64,000 bases of DNA. Origin: JAJFFW01 sp965263375. Lineage in GTDB: Bacteria; Pseudomonadota; Alphaproteobacteria; Caulobacterales; Parvularculaceae. The stretch lies in the NCBI GenBank assembly GCA_965263375.1, contig OZ253669.1:3162001-3226000 (forward strand). Reading direction: 5' to 3'. The notes under the pieces are model-generated. The model was not told where the DNA came from, did no database searches, and saw nothing but the letters and a program-made list of their open reading frames with translations. Made by a program: the position numbers and the translations under genes. Below are positions 1-8,918 of the stretch, piece by piece; the first letter of the stretch is position 1; each line of letters opens with the position of its first letter.

Positions 1-459
1 CCGTAATGCCTTTGGCCCGTCACCCAACCGCGCCGCATTAAGCAAGGCGTCAACTTGCTCGATAGATAAAACCTTGGGCAGAGCACGGGGCGCGCGCGGC
101 CGTGCGATGGTTGCCGCCGGATTGTCGCTGCGCAATCCTTCCCCATAAAGAAATAAAAAGAACTGACGCACGGCCGACATTTTTAGCGCCGCTGTTGCCG
201 CGGAAAGCCCTTCCCCATCAAGACAGGCGAGCCAAGCGGCGATTGTATCGCTATCAGCGGTTTTCAGGTTCAATTTACGCTTGGCGATAAATGCAGAAAA
301 CCGCATCAGATCGCGGCCATAATTTTTTAAGGTGTTCGCCGCCGCCGCACGCTCAACCGCTAGCATTTCCAAAAACTGCTCGATTAAAAGCGTATCGCTA
401 GGATCCTTGTTTACGTCAAGGTTCGCCGCATCTTTTGCGGCGGCCCGTTTATCGCTCAT
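1..459 (-). CDS. xerD: Tyrosine recombinase XerD, N-terminal part (cut by window edge)
   Basis: The first 153 codons of a site-specific tyrosine recombinase that with XerC resolves chromosome dimers at dif. The start is ATG at 457-459 and the frame stays open to base 1, so the catalytic Arg-His-Arg-Tyr domain lies outside the window. What is seen is a typical SAM-like core-binding domain: an N-terminal helix with LLIEQFLEML, then ERAAAANTLKNYGRDL (about residues 38-53), AALKMSAVRQFFLFLYGEG (about 91-109) and the linker ending in PRALPKVLS. It is the last visible gene of a minus-strand group, 30 bases after the 565-residue secreted protein. Placement opposite aroK is common in alphaproteobacteria and favours XerD over XerC, but the two paralogues are hard to separate from the N-terminus alone. 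Confidence 0.88.
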   Translation of the reverse strand, partial: MSDKRAAAKDAANLDVNKDPSDTLLIEQFLEMLAVERAAAANTLKNYGRDLMRFSAFIAKRKLNLKTADSDTIAAWLACLDGEGLSAATAALKMSAVRQFFLFLYGEGLRSDNPAATIARPRAPRALPKVLSIEQVDALLNAARLGDGPKALR

Positions 460-489
460 CGATCATAGTCCGCGATCATAATAGCTGGG

Positions 490-2187
490 TTACTGATTTC
501 GAGGCGGCTTTAGGCTTGGAACAAACCCACTAGGCTCGTCTATGCCTGCTTGCTGGTCTGCTGCGACAGAGAGGGTTTGGACATTTTCCGCAAAGGCGCC
601 GCGCAATGCCGTTTCAAAAGCGACCCGTCGGCCTATCCCTTCCAGACCAGCAGCGATGAGCGACTGATCAACAATTACGCGCACCATCTCATTTTGAAGA
701 GAGCCAATATTAGACGCCGCCAGAGCCGACAACGCCGCCTGCCCGACAATTCGCTCGCGGGACGCAGAAAACGCCGCGCGCATTATTTCTGTTAAAGCGC
801 TGTGATCCACATCGTCGCTCGCTCCGCCAAAACTGACCGGCGATAACTCAATCGCAGCAGCCTCAGCCAGATCAGCAGCGCGCGCAGGATCTAATACGCT
901 AAGGAAATTTGTTGTCTCAATGAACATCATGGCTTGGTTTTCATCCATGGTGTCAACGCTCTCGGCGCCTAAAATCGCATAGAGCCACTGAGCGCCGCCA
1001 TGGGCGTCGCCAAGAAGCATGCGCGCGCGCGCAAACTGCATCGCCTCGTCAGGGGTTATCAAAGCCCCATCCAAAGCTCGCATATCCGCTTCGTAAAGAG
1101 ATGCCGCAGCATAAAACCGTTCAAATCCATCTGCCGCGTTAAGGGCTTCTGCAATCAACGCCGCCTTGTCGCGCAAAAATTCCGGTGCGCTCATCAGCTT
1201 GATAGAACGATAAAGGACAACATCGGCCAAAGGTTCATGGCGTCGCTCGCGCGCAAAAGAAACCGCTTGCTCAATAACCCCATCCTCAAGCGGAATATCA
1301 TCATACACAGAGGCTATTACCGCGCCGCCCACCGCCCCCAAAGCAGCAGCCCGGCGAACAGCCGTGACGCGGGCAGCAGGATCAATGGATTTATCCTTTG
1401 CGATCGCCGTTAATACACCCGCATCCGCCGCTTTTAACAGCGACGGGGAAATAGGCAGCTTTAGACGCTTGGCCGACGCCAAATGCAAAGCTGTCTGGGG
1501 CGAAGGAGGCGTTTTCGGCGCAGCCCCAAAGGCGAGAGCCGATAAGAAAACTTCGTCAGCGTCCGTAAGGCTGCCCTGTTCGCGCAACAACCCAAGCGTT
1601 AGATCCGCCGCCGCATTTTCCCCCGCCTTAGTGTAGCAAAACACACGCATCTTCAACCAAAATGCTTCATCTCGCCCGCCTGACAAACCAGCGCTGCGCC
1701 GACAGGCGCGCTCATGATCATCGCGCAGCAAATCCGCAATCGCGAGCGCCCGGCTAACCCATGGATCCCCCCTCGGCGCATCAGACAAAGCCGCAATGCT
1801 TGCGGCCTGATCGTAAAAACCGGCCCGTGCAAGCGCGACGAGCTTTCGCCCGCCGAGGGAAATCGGCGCGCCCTCCGGCGCGACGCCAGGGGAAAGAAGT
1901 GTTTTACGCAAGACCGCCCCAAGACTTGGCGATTGCGGCTTAGAAGGCGCAGCATCCAATAACACCGCCAGGCTATCAATCGACGCCCCCTGCCACAGAT
2001 CAGCGCGAAAAGCGCCTTGTTGCTCTGACAATGGACCGCTCGAAAATGCATCTTTTGCTAATGCGCTTCGTTCAATCGGCGTCGACAACGATGACTGCGC
2101 CAAGACGCTGTCCATCACGCCAAGCCCCCCAAAAGCGCAGAGTCCTGCCGCGATTACGGATGTGAACCTATTCAGACACCGCAGCAC
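490..2187 (-). CDS. Secreted alpha-helical protein of unknown function next to xerD
   Basis: I do not recognise a named family. The protein has a signal peptide (hydrophobic segment ending ...MDSVLAQ) and about 530 Ala/Leu-rich residues that read as a helical-repeat solenoid (motifs such as ALARAGFYDQAASIAAL and ARARMLLGDAHGGAQWLYAIL, TPR-like). The longest frame begins at TTG 2226, but GTG at 2187 is preceded by a GGAGG tract six bases upstream and starts just before the signal peptide, so I chose it. The start overlaps the end of the small membrane gene at 2168-2299, which suggests translational coupling. It sits between that gene and xerD in one minus-strand transcription unit. A periplasmic scaffold role is possible, but there is no direct evidence for it. 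Confidence 0.75.
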   Translation of the reverse strand: MLRCLNRFTSVIAAGLCAFGGLGVMDSVLAQSSLSTPIERSALAKDAFSSGPLSEQQGAFRADLWQGASIDSLAVLLDAAPSKPQSPSLGAVLRKTLLSPGVAPEGAPISLGGRKLVALARAGFYDQAASIAALSDAPRGDPWVSRALAIADLLRDDHERACRRSAGLSGGRDEAFWLKMRVFCYTKAGENAAADLTLGLLREQGSLTDADEVFLSALAFGAAPKTPPSPQTALHLASAKRLKLPISPSLLKAADAGVLTAIAKDKSIDPAARVTAVRRAAALGAVGGAVIASVYDDIPLEDGVIEQAVSFARERRHEPLADVVLYRSIKLMSAPEFLRDKAALIAEALNAADGFERFYAAASLYEADMRALDGALITPDEAMQFARARMLLGDAHGGAQWLYAILGAESVDTMDENQAMMFIETTNFLSVLDPARAADLAEAAAIELSPVSFGGASDDVDHSALTEIMRAAFSASRERIVGQAALSALAASNIGSLQNEMVRVIVDQSLIAAGLEGIGRRVAFETALRGAFAENVQTLSVAADQQAGIDEPSGFVPSLKPPRNQ

Positions 2188-2299
2188 CGCCAGCCTCCAT
2201 CTCGATGACTTTCGTGTCCGGCTCAATCATACCGCCATAAATATAAAGCCCGCCAATTGCGACGAGCGCCAACACTAGAAGGATTAGAAAAAAGCGCAT
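2168..2299 (-). CDS. 43-residue single-pass membrane protein
   Basis: A short open frame, ATG at 2297-2299 and TAG at 2168-2170. It encodes a hydrophobic helix (FFLILLVLALVAIGGLYIYG, residues 3-22) followed by a short polar tail containing IEPDTKVIEMEAGG. The pattern of one N-terminal helix, a Tyr/Gly-rich end and a GxxIEPD-like tail fits small conserved alphaproteobacterial membrane proteins found upstream of the secreted protein by xerD. It overlaps the following gene in another frame by about 20 bases, and that gene's ribosome site lies inside this one, so the two are probably co-translated. Its function is unknown. It faces aroK across about 260 bases. Confidence 0.6.
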   Translation of the reverse strand: MRFFLILLVLALVAIGGLYIYGGMIEPDTKVIEMEAGGAAVSE

Positions 2300-2558
2300 G
2301 GCGGCCCCTATTAAAACTCAAAAACCAGACATTTGCCCAAAATAGGCATGTGAACGCGACTTTAGAAGGGATCATACAAGATTGGCGCGCGCATGCCAGC
2401 TTACAGGGTGGGCTAAATCTAATTCGCGGCGATTTCGTGATCAAATAGCGACGACGACTGTCAAATAAAGCTCGCGCCGCGGCCCATAGGCGCAATATCT
2501 GCTCAGGATCTGTGATTGACCTGGCGCACTCACCAGCAATTGCCTATTTGTGGTTTCC

Positions 2559-3146
2559 ATGACGGAAACAAATACACCTATAACGGCCGCCCAAGACCGC
2601 CCGAAGCAGCGTACAGATGGGCCGAAAACTATTGTGCTTGTCGGCATGATGGGGGTCGGCAAGACAACGATCGGGCGCCGTCTCGCCCCCCAATTAGGTC
2701 TTGATTTTTACGACGCAGATGAAGAAGTGGAAAAAGCGGCTGGCATGTCAGTGTCGGCCCTTTTTGAAAAACACGGCGAGGAAAGTTTTCGCCGCGGTGA
2801 AGCGCAAGTAATCGAGCGTATGCTGGGCGGGCCGCCAATTGTGCTCGCCCTCGGCGGCGGCGCCTTTGTTAATGATGCAACGAGAAAACTGGTCCTGGAC
2901 AAAGCGATCTCTATCTGGCTGAAAGCCGATACGGATACTGTGGTCTCACGCGCCAGCCTGCGCGGGGGGCGCCCATTATTAAAGGACGGCGACCCGCGCG
3001 AGATCATCGAACGGCTCACAAAAGAACGCACTCCCTTTTACGCCCAAGCGGATTTACATATCGACTGCGGCGGCGGCTCTCATGGCGAGACGGTCAAAAA
3101 AATCTTATCTGTACTGACGGATATGGGACTTACGGTCAAAAAATAG
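2559..3146 (+). CDS. aroK: Shikimate kinase
   Basis: Phosphorylates shikimate with ATP to shikimate 3-phosphate in the cytoplasmic route to chorismate and aromatic amino acids. The 195 residues contain the Walker A loop GMMGVGKT (about residues 29-36), the shikimate-binding DADEEVE segment, the GGGAF shikimate-site loop (ALGGGAFV) and the lid arginines in RASLRGGRPLL. The frame opens at GTG 2550, but ATG at 2559 gives the usual length. An N-terminal extension of about 20 polar residues precedes the P-loop. aroB follows after 11 bases, so aroK-aroB form an operon, the standard arrangement in proteobacteria. Confidence 0.96.
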   Translation: MTETNTPITAAQDRPKQRTDGPKTIVLVGMMGVGKTTIGRRLAPQLGLDFYDADEEVEKAAGMSVSALFEKHGEESFRRGEAQVIERMLGGPPIVLALGGGAFVNDATRKLVLDKAISIWLKADTDTVVSRASLRGGRPLLKDGDPREIIERLTKERTPFYAQADLHIDCGGGSHGETVKKILSVLTDMGLTVKK

Positions 3147-3157
3147 GACGAAACCAT

Positions 3158-4270
3158 ATGAGCGAGCAAATCGTTAATGTCGGGTTAGGCGCCCGCGCCT
3201 ATGACGTTGTTATAGGGCCAGGGCTCTTAGAGAACGTTGGCGAACGACTTCAGGGGTTGTTGCACCGCCCTAAAACAGTGATTATCGCCGACAAAACCGT
3301 CTTCGCGGCTCAAGGCGCTAGGCTGGAGGCTGGACTGAAAAAAGCCGATATCGTCAGTGAAAAGATTATCCTGCCTCCAGGCGAGGCGACAAAAGATTTT
3401 GACATCCTAAAAGACGTTCTCGCCCAGCTATTAGACTTTGGCGTTGATCGCGGCGACGCCATCATCGCCTTTGGCGGCGGCGTCATTGGCGATTTAACTG
3501 GATTTGCGGCGGCTATCTTACGACGGGGGTGTCGTTTTGTTCAAATCCCGACAACCCTGCTAGCGCAGGTCGACAGTTCGGTCGGCGGTAAAACGGCGAT
3601 TAACGCGCCGCAGGGCAAAAACCTCATCGGCGCCTTTCACCAACCGTCCCTCGTTCTTGCCGATATTACCGCTCTTGAAACGCTTTCGGCGCGCGAAATG
3701 CGCGCTGGATACGCGGAAGTTGTCAAATACGGCGCTTTGGGCGATGCAACCTTCTTTTCTTGGCTTGAAGAAAACAGCGCCGCTATTCTTGCTGGCGATC
3801 AAACGGCGCAATCACAAGCGGTTAAACATTCCGTCGCAATGAAAGCAGCCATTGTCGAAGAAGACGAAACAGAAAAAGGCAAGCGTGCGTTGTTAAACCT
3901 TGGGCACACATTTGGCCATGCGCTTGAAGCCGCGTTTGGATATAGCGACACGCTGCTGCATGGCGAAGCGGTCGCCGCTGGCATGGGCCTCGCGATGGAT
4001 TACTCCGCTGATAGACAACTATGCAGCGCCGATGATGCGGCGCGCCTGAAAGCGCATCTTCATGATGTTGGGCTTCCTGCGGGGCTTGAAGATATTCCGT
4101 CCGCGAAAACATTGACGGCCGACCAAATGCTTGAGCTGATGATGCAAGATAAAAAAGTCGACGCGGGGGACTTATCATTGATTTTAGCGCGCGGCATAGG
4201 CGCGGCTTTTATTGAAAAAGCTACGGACCTGGGTGCGCTTAAAACTTTCCTCAGTACAAAAATGGCCTAA
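3158..4270 (+). CDS. aroB: 3-dehydroquinate synthase
   Basis: Converts DAHP to 3-dehydroquinate, the second shikimate-pathway step, using NAD+ and a divalent metal. The 370-residue length is normal. Diagnostic segments are FGGGVIGDLTGFAAA (nucleotide binding, about residues 104-118), PTTLLAQVDSSVGGKTAIN (about 130-148), the metal-site region with KYGAL, and LNLGHTFGHALE with metal-binding histidines. The start ATG has an AGGA ribosome site eight bases before it. It is read with aroK upstream; the CorC-type gene follows 46 bases later and may share the transcript. Confidence 0.97.
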   Translation: MSEQIVNVGLGARAYDVVIGPGLLENVGERLQGLLHRPKTVIIADKTVFAAQGARLEAGLKKADIVSEKIILPPGEATKDFDILKDVLAQLLDFGVDRGDAIIAFGGGVIGDLTGFAAAILRRGCRFVQIPTTLLAQVDSSVGGKTAINAPQGKNLIGAFHQPSLVLADITALETLSAREMRAGYAEVVKYGALGDATFFSWLEENSAAILAGDQTAQSQAVKHSVAMKAAIVEEDETEKGKRALLNLGHTFGHALEAAFGYSDTLLHGEAVAAGMGLAMDYSADRQLCSADDAARLKAHLHDVGLPAGLEDIPSAKTLTADQMLELMMQDKKVDAGDLSLILARGIGAAFIEKATDLGALKTFLSTKMA

Positions 4271-4316
4271 GCAAGAGCACAATCTTTAGAAAGGCGGGCG
4301 GGCGCCCGATAGAAAC

Positions 4317-5657
4317 ATGAACGATCCTGACTCCATGACGGTGCTCACTGGCGGCATAATATTTTTGCTGCTTGGCCTTTCCGGCTTTTTTTCGGGATCG
4401 GAAACAGCACTAACCGCCACCTCCCGCGCGCGCATGCATAAACTTGAAGAAGACGGCGACAGACGCGCAGGGGCGGTCAACACCCTTATCCAAGATCGCG
4501 AACGGCTGATTGGCGCAATCTTATTGGGCAATAACCTCGTTAATATTCTTGCCTCAGCCCTTGCAACAAGTCTTTTCTTAAAGCTCTTTGGACAGTCCGG
4601 CGTAGCATTAGCGACTGTCACCATGACAATTTTGGTCCTTGTCTTTGCTGAGGTGGCGCCAAAGACAGCGGCGATCGCGCGGCCCGATGGTTTTGCGATG
4701 TTCGTTGCGCCGATTATGCGGATCGTCGTTTTTGTTTTTGCTCCCGTCACACGGATCGTTCAGATGATCGTGCGCGGCGCCTTGCATTTGATTGGCCTAA
4801 ATGTGACCGAGGGCAGCGCCGTACTTTCTGCTGCTGAAGAACTGCGCGGCGCGGTTGATTTCCACCATGTTGAAGGCGGCCTTGATAAAGATGTGCGCGA
4901 CTTATTTCGCGGCGCCTTGGACCTTGATGAAATTCGCCTTGAAGAAATTATGGTTCACCGCAAGTCCATCGAAATGCTGGATTTAAGCAAACCAACGAAA
5001 GAAAACATCGCGCTTGTCCTAAACGGCGTCCACACGCGCCTGCCCCTTTATCAGGGCGACCCAGATGACATCATCGGGGTTTTGCACGCTAAAGACTTAC
5101 TGCGCGCCATTTGGGAGGCGCCGGACGCTGACGCCATCGACTTAGCGGCGATCGCACGACCAACATACTTCGTACCGGAAACAACAACCCTGCAAGAACA
5201 ATTGGATGCCTTTAAGCGAAAGCAAGAACACTTCGCCCTCGTTGTCGATGAATATGGCGCTATCCAAGGCCTTGTCACACTTGAAGACATTTTAGAAGAG
5301 ATCGTCGGCGAGATTGAAGACGAACATGACAGCCCAGTACAAGGCGTTCGCCCCCAGACGGACGGTTCCATCCACGTCGATGGCAATGTCACCATCCGCG
5401 ACTTAAACCGCGCGCTAGACTGGAAATTGCCAGACGAAGAAGCCGTCACAATCGCCGGGCTTGTAATTCACGAAGCACGAACCATACCAGAGGTGGGACA
5501 AACCTTCTCGTTCCACGGATGTCATTTCCGTATTATGCGTCGACGACGCAACCAGATCACAGATTTGAAAGTCACCCCCATGGACCCAATTTTGTCAAAG
5601 GCAAGCACGAAATCCGCAGTTACGGCGCCGCAAACAACCAATCATAACTCCGCTTAA
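4317..5657 (+). CDS. CNNM/CorC-type membrane transporter (DUF21-CBS-CorC_HlyC)
   Basis: A 446-residue hemolysin-C/CorB-like protein. Order of domains: a membrane DUF21 domain (about residues 8-180, with SGSETALTATSRARMHKLE and NNLVNILASALATSLFLKLFG), two CBS repeats (about 205-325, with GAIQGLVTLEDILEEIVGEI at the end of the second) and a C-terminal CorC_HlyC domain (about 335-425, with ILDGNVTIRDLNR-like sequence). Known relatives are linked to Mg2+/Co2+ efflux and to Mg2+ homeostasis through CNNM-type fold; a haemolytic role is not implied. It follows aroB closely and precedes a divergently regulated-looking 110-base gap before the MFS pump. The exact ion cannot be read from sequence. Confidence 0.88.
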   Translation: MNDPDSMTVLTGGIIFLLLGLSGFFSGSETALTATSRARMHKLEEDGDRRAGAVNTLIQDRERLIGAILLGNNLVNILASALATSLFLKLFGQSGVALATVTMTILVLVFAEVAPKTAAIARPDGFAMFVAPIMRIVVFVFAPVTRIVQMIVRGALHLIGLNVTEGSAVLSAAEELRGAVDFHHVEGGLDKDVRDLFRGALDLDEIRLEEIMVHRKSIEMLDLSKPTKENIALVLNGVHTRLPLYQGDPDDIIGVLHAKDLLRAIWEAPDADAIDLAAIARPTYFVPETTTLQEQLDAFKRKQEHFALVVDEYGAIQGLVTLEDILEEIVGEIEDEHDSPVQGVRPQTDGSIHVDGNVTIRDLNRALDWKLPDEEAVTIAGLVIHEARTIPEVGQTFSFHGCHFRIMRRRRNQITDLKVTPMDPILSKASTKSAVTAPQTTNHNSA

Positions 5658-5771
5658 AAGTGACGGACAATGACAGACTTTCGATTAATCGCGCAAAGCG
5701 AAATTTAAATATAGGTTTTTATGCGTTTCCAAGCGGCAAGCCGCTAAACGCTTTGGGAAAAGGACGACGCC

Positions 5772-7130
5772 ATGACAGCCCGCGAACCAGGCAAGCATGC
5801 GATCATCTTCATTTTCATAACGGTTTTAATCAACATGATCGGTTTTGGCATCATTATGCCGGTCATGCCGCAACTGATTAAAGATGTTACGGGTGAAGGC
5901 CTTTCAGCCGCGGCGCAATGGGGCGGGTATTTGACCGTCTCTTATGCGATTGCTCAATTTTTTATGGCGCCGATTATGGGGGGCCTTTCCGACCGATTTG
6001 GCCGTCGGCCCATCTTACTGATCTCATTGGGCGCATCATCATTTGATTATCTTATGATGGCGCTGGCGCCGACGATTGGGCTTATTCTTTTCGCGCGCAT
6101 TTTCGCTGGAATTTTCGCAGCGACTTATTCAACAGCAAATGCATATATCGCGGATATTTCTGCACCAGAAAAGCGAGCGGCCAATTTTGGTCTTCTTGGT
6201 GCGGCCTTTGGCGTCGGCTTTGTGATCGGCCCCGCCATTGGCGGCATTGTCGGCGATCAATTTGGCCCGCGCGCGCCATTTTTCACCGTGGCGGCGCTTA
6301 GCGCCTTTAATTTCGTTTACGGATGGTTTGTGCTTCCAGAAACGCTAAAGCCAGAGAACCGGCGCCCATTTTCTTGGAAACGCGCAAACGCTCTTGGAAA
6401 TTTTCAACAATTTCGCCGCTATCCCGTCGTGCTGCCGATCGCTGGCGCCGTTATGCTCTATCAAATCGCCCATTGGGCGTTTCCGTCTACCTGGGCTTAC
6501 TTCGCAGAAGAACGATTTAGTTGGACACCGCAACACATCGGTTGGTCATTGATGTTTGTCGGCCTTATGGGCGGCATTATACAAGCGGGCTTGACGCGGA
6601 TTGTCATCCCAAAGCTCGGCGAAGCGCGCACCGCCTTATTGGGCGTCAGCATCGCAGCTCTCGCCTATTTCTTGTTTGCTTTTGCAGATAATGGCCGCAT
6701 GGTCTATGCGTTAATTATGCTTTCAGCCCTTTCAGGGCTGACGGACCCGGCTTTGAAAGGCATCTTATCGCGCACCACCCCAGCGAACGCTCAAGGTGAA
6801 CTTCAGGGCGCCGTCGCAGCCCTATCAAGTATTGCGATGATTATTGGTCCAATCGTTATGACCCAAACCTTCGCGGCTTTTACAAAACCCAATACGCCAA
6901 TCGTCGTCTTGGGCGCGACAATTTCCGAAAAAGGGGCCCCGTTCTACTTTGCTGGCGCGCCCTTTATGTTGGCCTTTACGCTGACGATATTAGCCTTTTT
7001 ACCGCTTTCAATCGCCCTGCGCCGAGCCGATAAAGAAAATCAGAAAAACAAGGAGGCGCAAAAAGAAGGCGTCGCCAAGCCTGATCAATCCTCATCCCCC
7101 GACAGCAGCGCTGGCACTGAACCAGCATAA
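5772..7130 (+). CDS. Tet-like MFS drug/H+ antiporter
   Basis: A 452-residue, 12-helix major facilitator of the DHA1/TCR (TetA) type in the inner membrane. The signature loop between helices 2 and 3 reads GGLSDRFGRRPILL, and the antiporter motif in helix 5 is seen as GVGFVIGPAIGG (about residues 153-164). The second half has LSALSGLTDPALKGILSRTTPANAQGE-type sequence, typical of TetA-like pumps of alphaproteobacteria. The last 40 residues are polar and charged (KENQKNKEAQKEG), a cytoplasmic tail. The family exports tetracyclines and other drugs, but many chromosomal members have no known drug. No TetR-type repressor gene is adjacent, so regulation is not apparent. Confidence 0.88.
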   Translation: MTAREPGKHAIIFIFITVLINMIGFGIIMPVMPQLIKDVTGEGLSAAAQWGGYLTVSYAIAQFFMAPIMGGLSDRFGRRPILLISLGASSFDYLMMALAPTIGLILFARIFAGIFAATYSTANAYIADISAPEKRAANFGLLGAAFGVGFVIGPAIGGIVGDQFGPRAPFFTVAALSAFNFVYGWFVLPETLKPENRRPFSWKRANALGNFQQFRRYPVVLPIAGAVMLYQIAHWAFPSTWAYFAEERFSWTPQHIGWSLMFVGLMGGIIQAGLTRIVIPKLGEARTALLGVSIAALAYFLFAFADNGRMVYALIMLSALSGLTDPALKGILSRTTPANAQGELQGAVAALSSIAMIIGPIVMTQTFAAFTKPNTPIVVLGATISEKGAPFYFAGAPFMLAFTLTILAFLPLSIALRRADKENQKNKEAQKEGVAKPDQSSSPDSSAGTEPA

Positions 7131-7171
7131 GGTTAGGTTGGCGCAACAAAAGGCCCGTCACACACGCGCCG

Positions 7172-7618
7172 CTAATTTCGCCCGCCGCCCATGCGCAGCT
7201 TGGCGGTCACGTCAAATAACAGCGCTGCCGAAAGGCCAAACAACAAAAGACCGCATGCCGCGCATGCGCCTGACAATAGCCGCCACTCATTAGGCAATAA
7301 AATATCCCCAAACCCCAATGTGGTGTAACTAACAGCGGAAAAATAGAGCGCCGTTTCAAAGTCCTCAAAATGGTTGAGGCGATGAAAAATATCCGCCCAA
7401 AGACCAATTTCAATTAGGTGCGCCATCAATAGCCAAAGGCTAAGCACCACAAGTACGATCACATCACGCACAAACCGCATCGCCCCGCCAGCGGGCGGCG
7501 TCGCAGAACGGTAGACAGCCGCCGCAGCGGAGACGAACAAAACATGCAGAAAAACGCTGGCCGCCATAGCGCCGGCGGAAATCAACAATTGCGTCATAAG
7601 ATCTGGCTGGTTTGGCAT
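7172..7618 (-). CDS. Two-helix potassium channel-like protein
   Basis: A 148-residue membrane protein with a K+-channel pore loop. The filter segment SYTTLGFGDILLPNEWRLLSG (about residues 93-113) carries TLGFGD, the equivalent of TVGYGD, followed by the usual acidic and Trp/Arg-containing outer-helix start. Hydrophobic helices are seen near residues 8-30, 48-75 and 112-135, so there is one helix more than the minimal KcsA fold. No regulatory RCK or cyclic-nucleotide domain follows. Small channels of this kind (Ion_trans_2) are common in proteobacteria and their role is unclear. It converges on the MFS gene. Confidence 0.82.
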   Translation of the reverse strand: MPNQPDLMTQLLISAGAMAASVFLHVLFVSAAAAVYRSATPPAGGAMRFVRDVIVLVVLSLWLLMAHLIEIGLWADIFHRLNHFEDFETALYFSAVSYTTLGFGDILLPNEWRLLSGACAACGLLLFGLSAALLFDVTAKLRMGGGRN

Positions 7619-7714
7619 GATCTGCTATCTCACATCAAAATTCCCATAAGGCTCAACCCTAACACAAAGGCGCGCAAGAAGAGAATGTTCAATGATAGTC
7701 GGTCAAAAAGGCGC

Positions 7715-8167
7715 TTATTGGTTTTTCTCGATCGCACTATGAATGCGCTTTAGGCGGCCATTGGCGCGCTTTAAAGCCTGATCGATTTCGTGAAGGCGAG
7801 CGTTTTGCCCAGCTTGAGCGACATCAATACTCGCCATCGCTTCATAAGCTTTTTTCAACTCACCCGTTAAAGCGGCCGCAATCTCTTCTTGAGTTTTTGG
7901 GCGTTCATCGCTGGCGCCTTCTTTTTCCGGCGCAACGAAGCGGGATTTTTTTGCACTCGCAAAGGCCACGGCGGAATGCGCATCCCCATTGCTCTGCTCA
8001 CTCGCCAGATCAGACGGGGTTTTTGCATCTGCGCCAGCATCATATGCGGCGGCTTGTCGGCTCCAAATAATCCAACCTGTCAAAAGACCAAACACATAAG
8101 CGACAATAATCACGGCCCATGAAGCGGCCGCCCAACTCGCCAAAAACTCCTCAGCCATACCGCTCAT
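7715..8167 (-). CDS. Membrane-anchored coiled-coil protein of unknown function
   Basis: A 150-residue protein with one N-terminal helix (about residues 10-35, WAAASWAVIIVAYVFGLLTG) and a cytoplasm- or periplasm-facing tail. The tail has a polar linker of about 50 residues and a final helical stretch (EEIAAALTGELKKAYEAMAS... ALKRANGRLKRIHSAIEKNQ) that reads as a short coiled coil. I do not recognise a family; it resembles small proteins next to infC in other alphaproteobacteria only in architecture. ATG at 8158 is an alternative start. It lies downstream of infC on the same strand, about 210 bases away with a strong hairpin between, so it is probably separately transcribed. Confidence 0.6.
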   Translation of the reverse strand: MSGMAEEFLASWAAASWAVIIVAYVFGLLTGWIIWSRQAAAYDAGADAKTPSDLASEQSNGDAHSAVAFASAKKSRFVAPEKEGASDERPKTQEEIAAALTGELKKAYEAMASIDVAQAGQNARLHEIDQALKRANGRLKRIHSAIEKNQ

Positions 8168-8339
8168 TTACGTTCGAGCCTTTTCCACAGCCTTATCCCC
8201 AGGCCTTCGACATCACACACAGCCATACCAGGCGGTGCGCGTCCCAATTCGCGACGACACGCCTTTTCTTCGCTTTAAATGTGCAAGGAGTAAGCCAGCT
8301 GCGCAAAGGAAATGGCCGCGCCCAATCGCCAGCGACTTA

Positions 8340-8366
8340 GCCGCCTGATCGCGTTAATCAGGCGGC
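8340..8366 (-). terminator. Hairpin after infC
   Basis: A perfect 10-bp stem (GCCGCCTGAT, 8340-8349, with ATCAGGCGGC, 8357-8366) and a 7-base loop lies 12 bases past the infC stop. On the minus strand no U-run follows the stem; a T-run precedes it. It may end or stabilise the infC transcript, but a classical intrinsic terminator is not demonstrated. Confidence 0.45.
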
Positions 8367-8378
8367 CAAAAACAGCCT

Positions 8379-8918
8379 CTAACGTGGGGCCATGACCATC
8401 ATCATCTGGCGGCCTTCAATTTTAGGAAATTGTTCGACCTTAGCGATTTCATCGAAGTCTGCCTGAACGCGCTTTAACAGCTCAGCGCCGCGTTCCTGGT
8501 GAGCCATTTCGCGCCCACGAAAGCGCAAAGTGACCTTCACCTTGTCGCCCTCGGCGAAAAAGCGCTTCATCGCTCGGCTCTTCACATCATAATCGTGTTG
8601 ATCGATGTTCGGACGCATTTTGATTTCTTTGATCTCAACAACCTTTTGTTTTTTCTTGGCTTCCGCCTTCTTCTTTTGTTGTTGATATTTGTATTTGCCG
8701 TAATCAAGGATCTTACAGACCGGGGGCCTAGTATTAGGTGAGACCTCAACAAGGTCGAGGCCTGCGGCCGCAGCGATCTCAATCGCTTTAGCGGTGTCAA
8801 CCACGCCTCGTTTATCGCCTGTGTCATCAATTAAGAGCACTTGCGGCACATTAATGTCATCGTTGACGCGCGGGCCGGCGGATTTCGACGGCGCGGCTTG
8901 CATGGGTTTGCGTACTAT
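8379..8918 (-). CDS. infC: Translation initiation factor IF-3, probable AUA start
   Basis: IF-3 binds the 30S subunit and checks the initiator codon and tRNA. The full IF-3 signature is present: GPRVNDDINVPQVLLID near the N-terminus, LDLVEVSPNTRPPVCKILDYGKYKYQQQ in the linker region, the KEIKMRPNIDQHDYDVK stretch and the C-terminal RFRGREMAHQERG. The first ATG (8901-8903) lies 23 bases from the nearest ribosome site, whereas ATA at 8916-8918 is eight bases after a good AAAGGAG tract (8927-8933) and adds a VRKPM segment that lines up with the N-terminal RRPF of other alphaproteobacterial IF-3. A rare start codon is the known basis of IF-3 self-control in E. coli (AUU). rpmI and rplT are not adjacent here. 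Confidence 0.95.
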   Translation of the reverse strand: MVRKPMQAAPSKSAGPRVNDDINVPQVLLIDDTGDKRGVVDTAKAIEIAAAAGLDLVEVSPNTRPPVCKILDYGKYKYQQQKKKAEAKKKQKVVEIKEIKMRPNIDQHDYDVKSRAMKRFFAEGDKVKVTLRFRGREMAHQERGAELLKRVQADFDEIAKVEQFPKIEGRQMMMVMAPR

